From Citrobacter enshiensis (GTDB lineage: Bacteria > Pseudomonadota > Gammaproteobacteria > Enterobacterales > Enterobacteriaceae): a stretch of DNA of 64,000 nt. The DNA lies in assembly GCF_029338175.1 (NCBI RefSeq), contig NZ_CP119862.1:2976001-3040000 (forward strand), given 5' to 3'. Both the position numbers and the translations under genes were made by a program. The notes below the pieces were generated by a model, which was not told where the DNA came from, ran no database searches, and worked only from the letters and a program-made list of their open reading frames with translations. This document shows, one piece after another, positions 18,625 to 27,600 of this stretch; within the stretch, counting starts at the first letter, position 1, and every line of letters begins with the position of its first letter.

Positions 18625-18871
18625 TGATACTCTCCAGATAGGGGATTAGTGCTTCAATGAGTTGCGCAGGCGTTCTGACATCCAGCAATATATTAATGGG
18701 GATGGAAATATCGAATTTATCTTCCAGCAGCATTAACAAATCCATTACTTTGATAGATTCCAGACCGAGATCATTAACAAGCTCGCTGTCAGGATGAATA
18801 TCCACTCCGCTTTCGACCATACCCTGTAAACAGTAAAGGGTGTACTCCATTACTTCTTCACGATTTAACAT
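18611..18871 (-). CDS. Dedicated acyl carrier protein
   Basis: Acidic protein of 86 residues with the four-helix ACP pattern and the phosphopantetheine attachment serine S39 in NDLGLESIKVMDLL. It is not the housekeeping AcpP, which reads DSLDTVE at this site. It overlaps spt and follows the reductase gene by 31 bases. In the Caulobacter ceramide pathway a dedicated ACP carries the acyl chain from the acyl-ACP synthetase to SPT; the same role is inferred here. Confidence 0.88.
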   Translation of the reverse strand: MLNREEVMEYTLYCLQGMVESGVDIHPDSELVNDLGLESIKVMDLLMLLEDKFDISIPINILLDVRTPAQLIEALIPYLESINGPL

Positions 18872-18902
18872 AGAAATGTAACATACCTGTAATTAAAAAT
18901 AA

Positions 18903-19817
18903 TCAAAATAGCCTATGACGCAATGCATATTCCAGGCTAACCCGGGGAAACCAATTCATATTTTCGAACAGACATTTATTATTCGCGGACCAGTCAGGAT
19001 GTGTTAATTCACAGATTTTACTGCGAGTTAACATCGGTTCTTTTCCGACAAACTGACTGATTAACGTACTCATATCGGCAATGAATTTGAGTAAAGGTAA
19101 TGGAATACCGATAATCCGCACAGGGCCATTCCGCACCGCAGCAGCAATTTCCTGAATGCGTTGCCAGCTATACCCTCCGGCATGACCATCACACAACTCG
19201 TAAGGATAAACCGTCGTCCGATCAGCAATGAGCCATTGGCTCACGGCCATCGCTAAATCACTTACGTGTAAAAAAGAGAGCTGAGTTTCCGATGTGCCAA
19301 AGCGCGGAAGGAACCCGCGCAGCATCATGCTAAATAACGGTTTTAACTCTGTATCGCCGGTCCCATAAACGGCGGTAGGACGAAAAATTCCCAGCTCAAT
19401 GTCCGACGCCATCGCAGTTAGCTCCTGCTCAGCAACGAATTTAGAGTTCGCATACCAGGAGAGTTCAGGATGACGTGCGGCGAGGGAAGAGATAAACAGA
19501 AAACGTCGACAATGGCCGCTCTCTTTTGCGGCCTGCATCAGTCGCAGGCTGCCTTCGACATTGCACTGGGTAAAAATCGCCTCTTTGCGCCCACGAACTT
19601 GCCCGGCACAGTGGACAACGAAATCCGCGCCAGCCACCAATTTCGCCAGTGCTCCATACTCTTCCAGCGAACCGCGGATCCAGACAAGATTATCGCGTGA
19701 GTCGTGACGAGCGGTTCGGGTTAACGCACGAACCGTAAAGCCGCGGGACAACAGGTCATCAACGATATGCTTACCGATAAAACCGGTTCCTCCTGTCACC
19801 GCCACTGTTTTACTCAT
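18903..19817 (-). CDS. NAD(P)-dependent epimerase/dehydrogenase, probable ceramide reductase (CerR-like)
   Basis: Extended short-chain dehydrogenase of 304 residues. The Rossmann motif GGTGFIGKH is at residues 9-17, with the catalytic serine region FLFISSLAA near 107-114 and the YxxxK pair Y122/K126 in WYANSKF. The C-terminal half is the substrate domain. In Caulobacter, CerR, a protein of this family encoded beside spt, reduces the 3-keto group of ceramide. I infer the same reaction from family and context; the sequence alone would also allow a sugar-nucleotide or sterol-type substrate. The start overlaps the upstream acyl-AMP ligase stop by four bases. Confidence 0.8.
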   Translation of the reverse strand: MSKTVAVTGGTGFIGKHIVDDLLSRGFTVRALTRTARHDSRDNLVWIRGSLEEYGALAKLVAGADFVVHCAGQVRGRKEAIFTQCNVEGSLRLMQAAKESGHCRRFLFISSLAARHPELSWYANSKFVAEQELTAMASDIELGIFRPTAVYGTGDTELKPLFSMMLRGFLPRFGTSETQLSFLHVSDLAMAVSQWLIADRTTVYPYELCDGHAGGYSWQRIQEIAAAVRNGPVRIIGIPLPLLKFIADMSTLISQFVGKEPMLTRSKICELTHPDWSANNKCLFENMNWFPRVSLEYALRHRLF

Positions 19818-21547
19818 TGCGCGTAACCCGTCACTGGAAGCGGTGGATTTAGCGTCTCCGCGAAGAGGGTCAGATAGCGTTTTTTCGCTTCAGCACGTGC
19901 CGGTTTCCCGGAGGATGTTCGCGGAATACTGTGCGGCGGCAAGAGCTCGATACTAACAGAAACGCCAAACTCGCTTTGTATTCGGGCAATCAGGGTGTGA
20001 ACGATCTGCGCACGGCGTTCTTCAGAACTGACCCGACACTGGATCTGCAAAATAATCCGCTCCTGAGACGTCACAAACGCGATCGCATCGCCAGAGTGAA
20101 TTTCCGGTTCCTGTTCCGCGATATACTCGATATCCTGGGGCCAGATATTACGGCCTCGAATGATAATCAGATCTTTTATTCGCCCCGTCACATACAGGTA
20201 GCCATCCAGCAGATAGCCGAGATCCCCGGTATCCATCCATCCTGTTGACTGAATTTCTTTTTGCGAAGTCATATCCTCGAAATAACCGCTCATCAGACTC
20301 GGACCGGATATACAGATATGACCGACTTCCCGTTCAGGAAGCGGTATCCCGACTTCGCTACGAATTTCGATGCGGTGGCCGGGCAGCGCTTTTCCACAAT
20401 TCACAAAGGTGGAAATTGCCCGGGTATTTTGGTTTGGCGCAGCGGCTTTTCCCTGATACTCCAGAATATCGCGGTCAACATCATTCACCTGTGAACCTGA
20501 TGCTTCATCGGAAAAACTGACTGCCAGCGCGTTTTCAGCTAAACCATAGCACGGCATAAAGGCCCGGCTGTCAAAACCCGCGCTCCTGAAACATTCGCCA
20601 AACTGATTGAGCTGCTTAGCAGAGATAGGTTCTGCCCCCACTCCAGCGACACGCCAGCAGGAGAGATCCAGCCCGACGAGCTCTTTTTCATTGATACGGC
20701 GTAAGCATAAATCGTATCCAAAAGGCGGGGCCACGGAGACGGTGCAGCGGTTCTGACTTATTAATTTCAACCACTGCAGCGGACGCATGGCAAAATCCTG
20801 GGTGCGGAGATAATCCACGGAGAGTTGCGTCGCCACAGGCGTAAGCAGAAAACCCACCAGCCCCATATCATGATAAAAAGGCAACCAGGAAACGCAGCGG
20901 TCACTTTCACGTAATTTTATCCCATCATGGCTAATGACGTGCAGATTAGACATCACTTCACGATGGGTGATAATGACGCCTCGGGGAAAACGTGTGCTGC
21001 CAGAGGTGTACTGGAGATAGGCAATATCGTCTGGTAACGGCAGCGGGAGTTCTATATCCCTTTCCGGTAACGCATTAAAACTCGCGTTGGTGAGAATATG
21101 GGTTGTCGTACCATGAACATTGACAACATTAATAAGCGATAGCCATTCATCACTGCTAATAATTGCCGCAGGCTTACAACTGGCTAACAGGCCCTGCAAT
21201 TTCGCGGAATAAGAATCACGCTGCCCGACACCCATAGGAATCGCGAGGGGTACGGCAACCAGACCCGCATACTGACAGGCAAAAAAAGCTTCGACAAACC
21301 CCACGCTGGTTTCAGCAATAAGCGCGACACGGTCCCCTTTATTGAGATTCAACGATAACAATCGTCGCGCCCCTGCTATTGCCCGCAATCTTAGCGTGCG
21401 ATACTCCAGCACGGCTTCAAGTTGAGTGCGGCGGTCATAAAAATTCATTCCTGCATTTCCCAGTGCAGCATAGTCCAAAGCTTCCACCAGGGTTGAAAAG
21501 TCAGCATAACGCATAGGAAGAGAATGAGTTGAGATTCTATTGGACAT
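19814..21547 (-). CDS. Fatty acyl-AMP ligase / acyl-ACP synthetase
   Basis: Adenylate-forming enzyme of about 577 residues that activates a fatty acid with ATP and should load it on the adjacent ACP. Motifs in order: YTSGSTRFPRGVIITH (P-loop-like, near residue 180), WLPFYHDMGLVGFLL (typical of FAAL proteins), YGLAENALA, MDTGDLGYL, GRIKDLIIIRGRNIWPQDIE and the C-terminal lysine loop PRTSSGKPAR. FAAL-type enzymes transfer acyl chains to ACP rather than CoA. The start is uncertain: ATG 21547 (preceded by GGTG) is my choice, with ATG 21556 or 21514 possible. It is the first gene of the acs-cerR-acp-spt operon. Confidence 0.85.
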   Translation of the reverse strand: MSNRISTHSLPMRYADFSTLVEALDYAALGNAGMNFYDRRTQLEAVLEYRTLRLRAIAGARRLLSLNLNKGDRVALIAETSVGFVEAFFACQYAGLVAVPLAIPMGVGQRDSYSAKLQGLLASCKPAAIISSDEWLSLINVVNVHGTTTHILTNASFNALPERDIELPLPLPDDIAYLQYTSGSTRFPRGVIITHREVMSNLHVISHDGIKLRESDRCVSWLPFYHDMGLVGFLLTPVATQLSVDYLRTQDFAMRPLQWLKLISQNRCTVSVAPPFGYDLCLRRINEKELVGLDLSCWRVAGVGAEPISAKQLNQFGECFRSAGFDSRAFMPCYGLAENALAVSFSDEASGSQVNDVDRDILEYQGKAAAPNQNTRAISTFVNCGKALPGHRIEIRSEVGIPLPEREVGHICISGPSLMSGYFEDMTSQKEIQSTGWMDTGDLGYLLDGYLYVTGRIKDLIIIRGRNIWPQDIEYIAEQEPEIHSGDAIAFVTSQERIILQIQCRVSSEERRAQIVHTLIARIQSEFGVSVSIELLPPHSIPRTSSGKPARAEAKKRYLTLFAETLNPPLPVTGYAQ

Positions 21548-21930
21548 ATACACCATGAGAACGTTTGAATTAAAAAACACTGGATATACGAAACGAATAA
21601 CCGTCAAAGGATAATATAAATTAAATAGTCATAAAGCAGTACATCTTTTTTTGCAAAAAAATTATCACCTACAAGAATACTTTTCCGCATAGCAATATTA
21701 TCGACAATAACATCATCAATATAAATATTTTATGCCGCATATTTATCACTCGCATGAATTTCTCACAATTAAATAACACTTCACTTTTTCATCGTGGCAG
21801 TAAAAGCATTAAGTGGTAAAAGATGGAAAAAATTATTCAGTAGCCTGATTTGTCATCTCAGATATTTACGTTATTGCATTACTGCAAACACTATTATTTT
21901 TAATTTCTGCACTTTTATTTAAGGCTGTTT
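21548..21930. promoter_or_regulatory. AT-rich divergent control region of the ceramide genes
   Basis: About 380 bases between the divergent acyl-AMP ligase operon and the GNAT gene. It is very AT-rich from 21600 to 21910, with many A and T tracts, unlike the flanking genes. Promoters for both directions must lie here. Such a region is a typical target for H-NS silencing of acquired DNA (inference). I could not pick out a specific operator with confidence. Confidence 0.55.
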
Positions 21931-23055
21931 ATGATCCACATAGAAAAAGTCATGAATAAACATGACCTCAATGCCTTCATCTCTTTCCCCTCTTCGCTCT
22001 ATCGTGCTGACCCTTGTTGGATCCCGCCCTTATTTCTTGAACGCGCCGAGCATCTGTCAGAGAAAAACCCGGGTTCTGAGCATATCAAATGGCAAGCATG
22101 GGTCGCTAAAAAAGAGGGTGTCGTGGTCGGCAGAATTACCGCCCAGGTGGATAGTTTGCATCGCCAATTGTACGGTGAAGATACAGGCCATTTTGGCATG
22201 ATCGACGCCATTGACGACCCTGAAGTGTTCAGTGCTTTGTTTACCACCGCCGAAGCATGGCTGAAGTCCTCGGGGGCGCGAAAAATCAGCGGTCCTTTTA
22301 GCCTGAATATTAACCAGGAAAGCGGTTTACTGATCGAGGGGTTCGACACTCCGCCCTGTGCGTTAATGCCGCATGGTAAGCCGTATTATGGTCTCAATAT
22401 CGAGCGACAAGGATACACAAAAGGGATAGATCTCCTGGCCTACTGGATGCGCCGTACGGACCTCTCTTTCTCTCCGTCGCTGACCCGACTTATGGATCAG
22501 GTACGCAAAAAGGTAACCATCCGCTGTATCGACCGCAAGCGGTTTACTGAAGAGATGCAGATTCTACGGGAGATTTTTAACTCCGGATGGCAACACAACT
22601 GGGGATTTGTCCCCTTCACGGAACACGAATTCGCCACCATGGGCGAGCAGCTTAAGTTTCTCGTTCCGGACGATATGATTTACATCGCTGAAATAGATTC
22701 AACACCGTGCGCGTTTATCGTTGGCATGCCCAATATCAATGAGGCCATCGCCGATCTCAATGGTCGTTTGTTTCCGTTTGGCTGGGCAAAACTACTCTGG
22801 CGTCTGAAAGTGAGCGGCATACGTACTGCGCGGGTGCCTCTAATGGGCGTTCGTCAGGAATATCAGTTCAGCCGCATTGGCCCGGTCATTGCACTGCTGT
22901 TAATCGAAGCGTTACGCGACCCCTTTGCGAAGCATCAAATCGATGCGCTGGAGATGTCCTGGATTCTGGAGTCGAATACCGGGATGCGTACGATCCTTGA
23001 ACGGATTGGCGGGGTTCCTTATAAGCACTATCGCTTATACGAAAAACAACTCTGA
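21931..23055 (+). CDS. GNAT-fold N-acyltransferase, probable bacterial ceramide synthase
   Basis: Protein of 374 residues with a GNAT-like fold. The N-terminus has the pattern FPSSLYRADPCWIPPLFLERAEHL, typical of this large acyltransferase group, followed by WVAKKEGVVVGRITAQVD and DDMIYIAEIDSTPCAFIVGMP. The C-terminal region EMSWILESNTGMRTILERIGGVPYKHYRLY resembles the acetyl-CoA-binding end of GNAT proteins. In Caulobacter the ceramide synthase is a GNAT-family protein unrelated to the eukaryotic enzyme. The gene is divergent from acs-cerR-acp-spt across one control region, completing the five-gene set. Role inferred; acylation of another amine is possible. Confidence 0.78.
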   Translation: MIHIEKVMNKHDLNAFISFPSSLYRADPCWIPPLFLERAEHLSEKNPGSEHIKWQAWVAKKEGVVVGRITAQVDSLHRQLYGEDTGHFGMIDAIDDPEVFSALFTTAEAWLKSSGARKISGPFSLNINQESGLLIEGFDTPPCALMPHGKPYYGLNIERQGYTKGIDLLAYWMRRTDLSFSPSLTRLMDQVRKKVTIRCIDRKRFTEEMQILREIFNSGWQHNWGFVPFTEHEFATMGEQLKFLVPDDMIYIAEIDSTPCAFIVGMPNINEAIADLNGRLFPFGWAKLLWRLKVSGIRTARVPLMGVRQEYQFSRIGPVIALLLIEALRDPFAKHQIDALEMSWILESNTGMRTILERIGGVPYKHYRLYEKQL

Positions 23056-23334
23056 CATCGACATTTTACGACTGGACCTGCGGGATACAACCTGGCGGAT
23101 TTTTCGCGAAAGCGTACAGCAGTTGTAAACAGGGGGCATTACATTGTCCCCTGACTGTTTTTCCCAAAATAAATGACAACCTCACAATAAATAACACTTT
23201 ATAGGTACAACCTGGCGCAACACGTTATTTCTCTGTGCCACGCGTCATTATCAGGATATAAATCAATTTTCGCCGTTGGGTTCCGCCGTAGCATAGTAGC
23301 ATTATGGATGCACGTTCTGGGAAAGTGAGCGGTC

Positions 23335-24432
23335 ATGGGCGAAACGAAGAGAACACGCTGGCAACGCCGTCAGGGAACAACAGGCGGGAAATTACCCTGG
23401 AATGACTGGCGAAACGCCTTAACCTGGCGCAAAGCCACGCAATATCTGCTGCTGGCCATCAATATTTATATTGGCGTCAGTTTCTATTTCTGGGTCCGTT
23501 TTTATGAAACGGGCGGCACCAGTGTCTTTATTCCCAGACCCGGCGGTATTGAAGGATGGTTGCCCATCGCAGGGTTGATGAACGCCAGATACACCGTGGA
23601 AACCGGTTTGCTTCCCCCTATTCACGCCGCCTCCATGCTGTTTCTGGTGGCATTCGTACTGATAAGCCTGCTGCTTAAAAAAGCCTTCTGCTCCTGGCTG
23701 TGCCCTGTAGGTACGCTATCGGAACTGCTTGGCAGTCTGGGGATGAAATGCGTTGGGCGTCAATTTACGCTCCCTCGCTGGCTGGATATTCCGTTACGCG
23801 GACTGAAATATGTGCTGTTAAGTTTTTTTCTGTATATCGCGCTTTCAATACCAGCCCAGGGAATTCAGCTCTTTCTCATGTCGCCTTACGGGATAATTAT
23901 CGACGTTAAAATGCTCAATTTTTTCCGTCACATCGGTACGTCAACGCTCGCCTGTGTGATTATTTTCGCTATCGCCAGTCTGTTTATTCGTAATGTCTGG
24001 TGTCGATATTTGTGTCCCTATGGCGCCTTACTTGGCCTTTTTTCTCTGTTGTCCCCGTTTAAAATCCGCCGTAATGCAAACAGCTGTATTGATTGTGGAA
24101 AATGCGCCCAAAATTGCCCATCCCAAATACCGGTAGACCGATTAATCCAGGTGAGAACGCTTGAATGTAGTGCCTGTATGACGTGCGTTGAATCCTGCCC
24201 AGTCGCGTCGACCCTGGTTTTTTCAGTACGTACACCACCCGGAACACAAAGCATTCCACATCAGCAAACGCGGTGGCAGAGCGGCCTCTCGGGGGCCACC
24301 ATGGCCGCACTGGTACTGGGGATTGTATTTGCCGCGGTCGGCATCGCCATGCTGGCAGGTGTATGGGAGAGTCCCGTACCCGAACATCTCTATTTCCGGC
24401 TCATTCCGCAAGCAAACATGATTGGGCATTAA
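23335..24432 (+). CDS. yccM: YccM-like 4Fe-4S membrane protein (intact copy)
   Basis: NapH/YccM-type membrane ferredoxin of 365 residues (E. coli YccM 357). Four to five helices are interrupted by the cysteine motif FCSWLCPVGTLSELLG and its repeat WCRYLCPYGALLGLFSLLSPF. Two 4Fe-4S motifs follow (CIDCGKCAQNCP, CSACMTCVESCP), then a last helix. It probably carries electrons to or from a membrane or periplasmic partner, which is unknown. The C-terminal third duplicates the truncated copy at 7449-7806 in the same orientation. Here the gene lies just beyond the ceramide genes, and the copy is substantially diverged from the truncated one. Confidence 0.9.
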   Translation: MGETKRTRWQRRQGTTGGKLPWNDWRNALTWRKATQYLLLAINIYIGVSFYFWVRFYETGGTSVFIPRPGGIEGWLPIAGLMNARYTVETGLLPPIHAASMLFLVAFVLISLLLKKAFCSWLCPVGTLSELLGSLGMKCVGRQFTLPRWLDIPLRGLKYVLLSFFLYIALSIPAQGIQLFLMSPYGIIIDVKMLNFFRHIGTSTLACVIIFAIASLFIRNVWCRYLCPYGALLGLFSLLSPFKIRRNANSCIDCGKCAQNCPSQIPVDRLIQVRTLECSACMTCVESCPVASTLVFSVRTPPGTQSIPHQQTRWQSGLSGATMAALVLGIVFAAVGIAMLAGVWESPVPEHLYFRLIPQANMIGH

Positions 24433-24567
24433 TTGAACAAGCTCATTATACGCCAGGAAAAAACATAACCCCTGCTCAGGGGTTATACTCACTGGCGGGA
24501 ATTTTAGGGTTATCGATGCTATACTTGAGAGCACTTGCGGGTGGTTTAAAAAAGGGAAGTTACCAGC

Positions 24568-26097
24568 TTGTCTCCGAATAAATATATCAGCGCCGTTATC
24601 ATCATCATTGCCTGTACGACATCGATTTTTTTGGCACTCTTCGCTCATGAATACCGTAGCCTTCAACGCTACATGGGATACATTGCTGAAAACGGAAAGT
24701 CTGCGTTATTCCATGAGGAGTTCATAAACCAGGATATTGCATTTCGACTATCGCGAGCATTTTCATCCACAGCCTCTCCGTCAGCAAAGAAAACGGATGA
24801 GATGACTGACGTATGCAAACACGTCGAATCAGTGAACACGATTTTCGGTTTAAATCTGGTGGGTAAAACGCTGCCCGCGTTAGAGGGGACGCTACAAACT
24901 CACAATCCCTCATGCGCACAATGGGGCCAGGACGTCTCCGCGCTGCCCATCATTCAACATGCAAACACGATGATTTCGTCACAGTACAGTTTTTCGAACT
25001 ACAACGGATATGTGTTCAAAAACATGCGATATTACATTGATATGGCACACAATTATATTTACATCAATCAGTTAGTCGATACCCGGCATTACAAATTCAG
25101 TAACTGGCTGGTTGCCGATGATGACAGCATCAATATTGTTCGTAGCGCCCACACCATTAATATTGACGCCGCGGCATTAAATGACTTGATGCAGGGTGAA
25201 AACATCGTTTCACATATTTATCATGATGGCTTTACAGAGAAAAATATCATCAGCATGCTGACCCCTGTATTCCGTCACAATATCGTGAAAGGAATATTGA
25301 TTACCGATATCAACATTAATGATCTGGCAACATCGTTCCATACCCTCGATCGCCCTTTGCTGTGGCAATTTTTATCGCTTTACGTCACAGACAATACCAC
25401 CCGAGACAATATCATTTTCCATAGCCCGTATATTAAAACGGTAGATGCTATTAATTATGAAGAGCCTATAACACAGTACTACACTCTGCATATTAAACTT
25501 GATGCGATTTATCTTATCATCAGCAATATGTGGTTAGTCATTCTTTATGTATTCAGTACCTGGCTACTCTGCCGTTATGCTAAACAACAGTTTATACGTC
25601 ATATGTCACTGTCTCACGACAATGTCACCGATGCGATGACCGGTCTCTACAATCGAAAAATAATGAACGCCAGTCTCGATCTAAAAATCCGTACCTTGCT
25701 CCAGAAAAAAATCGCCGTCACGGTAATTTCGATCGACAGCGATGGGTTGAAAAAAATCAACGACACGCTGGGGCATCATATGGGCGACAAAGCCATCCAA
25801 TCTCTGGGCATGGCGATAGCACAATCAATCCGTAAAAGTGACTACGGTATACGACTGGGCGGAGATGAATTCAGCCTGATTTTGATCGATTATACGCTGG
25901 CGAAGTCCTGGGATGTCATTGCCCGAATCCAGGAAAACCTGACCACACTGGATGAAGAAAAACTCGTGGCCTTCTCCTACGGTTGCTATCAACTGCATCC
26001 TAATGACACGCTGGAAACCGCGCTGTTAAAAGCAGACGATTTGCTGTATCAACATAAACGGAATAAATACGGTATTCAGGAGCCGGGTAAGATCTGA
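24568..26097 (+). CDS. Membrane diguanylate cyclase
   Basis: Protein of 509 residues that should make cyclic di-GMP. One N-terminal membrane helix (about 8-24) precedes a periplasmic sensor region of about 285 residues with conserved aromatic and acidic residues but no recognised fold. A second helix (about 312-336) leads to the GGDEF domain, which has DAMTGLYNR, SIDSDGLKKINDTLGH and an intact active site GGDEF at 431-435. A product-inhibition I-site RKSD (422-425) lies five residues before it. The start is TTG at 24568, preceded by AAGGGAAG. The input signal cannot be predicted. Confidence 0.88.
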   Translation: MSPNKYISAVIIIIACTTSIFLALFAHEYRSLQRYMGYIAENGKSALFHEEFINQDIAFRLSRAFSSTASPSAKKTDEMTDVCKHVESVNTIFGLNLVGKTLPALEGTLQTHNPSCAQWGQDVSALPIIQHANTMISSQYSFSNYNGYVFKNMRYYIDMAHNYIYINQLVDTRHYKFSNWLVADDDSINIVRSAHTINIDAAALNDLMQGENIVSHIYHDGFTEKNIISMLTPVFRHNIVKGILITDININDLATSFHTLDRPLLWQFLSLYVTDNTTRDNIIFHSPYIKTVDAINYEEPITQYYTLHIKLDAIYLIISNMWLVILYVFSTWLLCRYAKQQFIRHMSLSHDNVTDAMTGLYNRKIMNASLDLKIRTLLQKKIAVTVISIDSDGLKKINDTLGHHMGDKAIQSLGMAIAQSIRKSDYGIRLGGDEFSLILIDYTLAKSWDVIARIQENLTTLDEEKLVAFSYGCYQLHPNDTLETALLKADDLLYQHKRNKYGIQEPGKI

Positions 26098-26141
26098 GTG
26101 CGTCAACGTATCGCCAATATGAGGATATCAAAGTCACCCGC

Positions 26142-26183
26142 GTTGGCGTGAACCCTGTAGAACACATACAGGGCTACGCCAAC
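26142..26183. terminator. Long inverted repeat between convergent dgc and ROK genes
   Basis: Two nested stems, GTTGGCGT / ACGCCAAC outside and CCCTGTA / TACAGGG inside, with a short bulge, lying in the 96-base gap between convergent genes. This is probably a bidirectional terminator; no strong T-run is seen. Confidence 0.5.
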
Positions 26184-26193
26184 CAGGGAAATG

Positions 26194-27369
26194 CTACAGT
26201 AACAGTTTTGCCAGACCTTGCTCCAGTACGGGTATCGCCGCACCGTACACGCCAAGATCACGGTTCACCTGACTGACCGATAACACCGGGATGGTCTGAC
26301 CAAAGAAGTTGTTTTGCTGTTCAAAACCGTCACAGAATGCATGCCATATGCCCGCATTTTTTACGAACGGACCGGAAACAACCAGTTTTTTAGGGAAAAA
26401 GACACGACAGACATTAGACGCAGCGGTGGTCATCTGCTCTACCGCTTGCCGCACCGCCGGATTGTCAGACAACGCTCTGGATTCCAGCATAGTCGCAATA
26501 TGCTCTTCATCATCCCCTGCCTGAAAATCATCGTCCAGAACCGCGCGGCCGATGGACCATAATGCAGCGACGGTTTCCAGACAGCCTTTTTGTCCACAGT
26601 GACAGAGGCCATTCTGTCCTGGAATATGCCAGTGTCCAATTTCACCGAAGGCATAACCACCTTCAACAATGTTGTCCCCGGACTGGCCAAACGCAAAACC
26701 GACGCCGTATCCCCAGTGCAAAAGCAATGTGCTTTCATTTTGCTGGAGGAGGTGGATCAGTAATTCATTATCCAGTGTACGAGACAGTGTGACTGAGTGT
26801 TCTTTATCCGGAAAAATATGTCTGATGTCCAGGTTATGCATCCTGGGCCAGCGCGAGGTGTGGATCCAGCGGTAAGTCGTCCGATCAAATACACCGCCAA
26901 GCGAAAAGACCGTCCCGGCTAATTCAGCACCTGCCGGTAACTTCATCACGATACTGTTATAGAGATTAAGAAAAATCGCTTCCAGGGCCGCATTGTCGCT
27001 GTCGGGTGAAGCCTCAACATGCTCATGCGCGATAATCTGCGCAGCCAGGTTGACCATAAAGGTATGCACCGACTGACTGATCACCTGAAAAACGATGGTC
27101 ACCACTCTGTTGGCGTTAACACCCAGCGTCAGCGACGGTCGCCCTCGCCCAACATGTTCACTGGGCTCTTCCGTTAACAGGCGAGCCTCCAGAAGTTCAG
27201 CCACATAATCAGAGATCGTGGTGGAACGAATTGACAGTCGTTTGGTGGCTTCGCTTCGGGTTTTCACCTCTCCCTTCAGTACCGCAAGGAAAACACGTTC
27301 TTTATCATTGAGTAAGGCGCGAGTGATCGGCAAATGGGTCAAAAAGTCTATTGTGGGTTTGTTATTCAT
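26194..27369 (-). CDS. ROK-family transcriptional repressor (NagC/Mlc-like)
   Basis: Regulator of 391 residues. The N-terminal winged helix (RSEATKRLSIRSTTISDYVAELLEARLL) is followed by a wing GRGRPSLTLG. The ROK sugar-kinase-like domain carries EIGHWHIPG and the zinc-binding motif CHCGQKGCLET. Key kinase residues are replaced, as usual for ROK regulators that bind sugar phosphates rather than phosphorylate sugars. It lies just downstream of, and in the same direction as, the MFS-nagB-nagA-like genes, so it probably represses them in response to an amino-sugar phosphate (inference). It is not nagC itself, which sits in the nagBACD operon elsewhere. Confidence 0.85.
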   Translation of the reverse strand: MNNKPTIDFLTHLPITRALLNDKERVFLAVLKGEVKTRSEATKRLSIRSTTISDYVAELLEARLLTEEPSEHVGRGRPSLTLGVNANRVVTIVFQVISQSVHTFMVNLAAQIIAHEHVEASPDSDNAALEAIFLNLYNSIVMKLPAGAELAGTVFSLGGVFDRTTYRWIHTSRWPRMHNLDIRHIFPDKEHSVTLSRTLDNELLIHLLQQNESTLLLHWGYGVGFAFGQSGDNIVEGGYAFGEIGHWHIPGQNGLCHCGQKGCLETVAALWSIGRAVLDDDFQAGDDEEHIATMLESRALSDNPAVRQAVEQMTTAASNVCRVFFPKKLVVSGPFVKNAGIWHAFCDGFEQQNNFFGQTIPVLSVSQVNRDLGVYGAAIPVLEQGLAKLLL

Positions 27370-27577
27370 GCTCTTTTAAAAACATTTCAGGTTCAGACCA
27401 GGACATTAGCAGTAATCCCTCATCGTGGTAATCACGAGGGGCGTTATGCCAGCAGAGCTACCCGACAAAGTATCCAGAAAGGTAGCGCATCAATCAACTC
27501 TGATTTGCTTTTTACAGGAGAAGGAACAAACGGTTACAACGTTGGGGAAACATTTTAAATGCAGAGAGCTAGCATTG

Positions 27578-27597
27578 CAGGGGCATTGCTGCCCCTG
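27578..27597. terminator. Stem-loop after the NagA-like gene
   Basis: A perfect 8-bp stem, CAGGGGCA / TGCCCCTG with a TTGC loop, lies directly after the nagA-like stop codon. A T-run follows on the plus-strand side only, so for the minus-strand operon it may act as an mRNA-stabilising or weak terminator before the separate ROK gene. Confidence 0.5.
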
Positions 27598-27600
27598 TTT

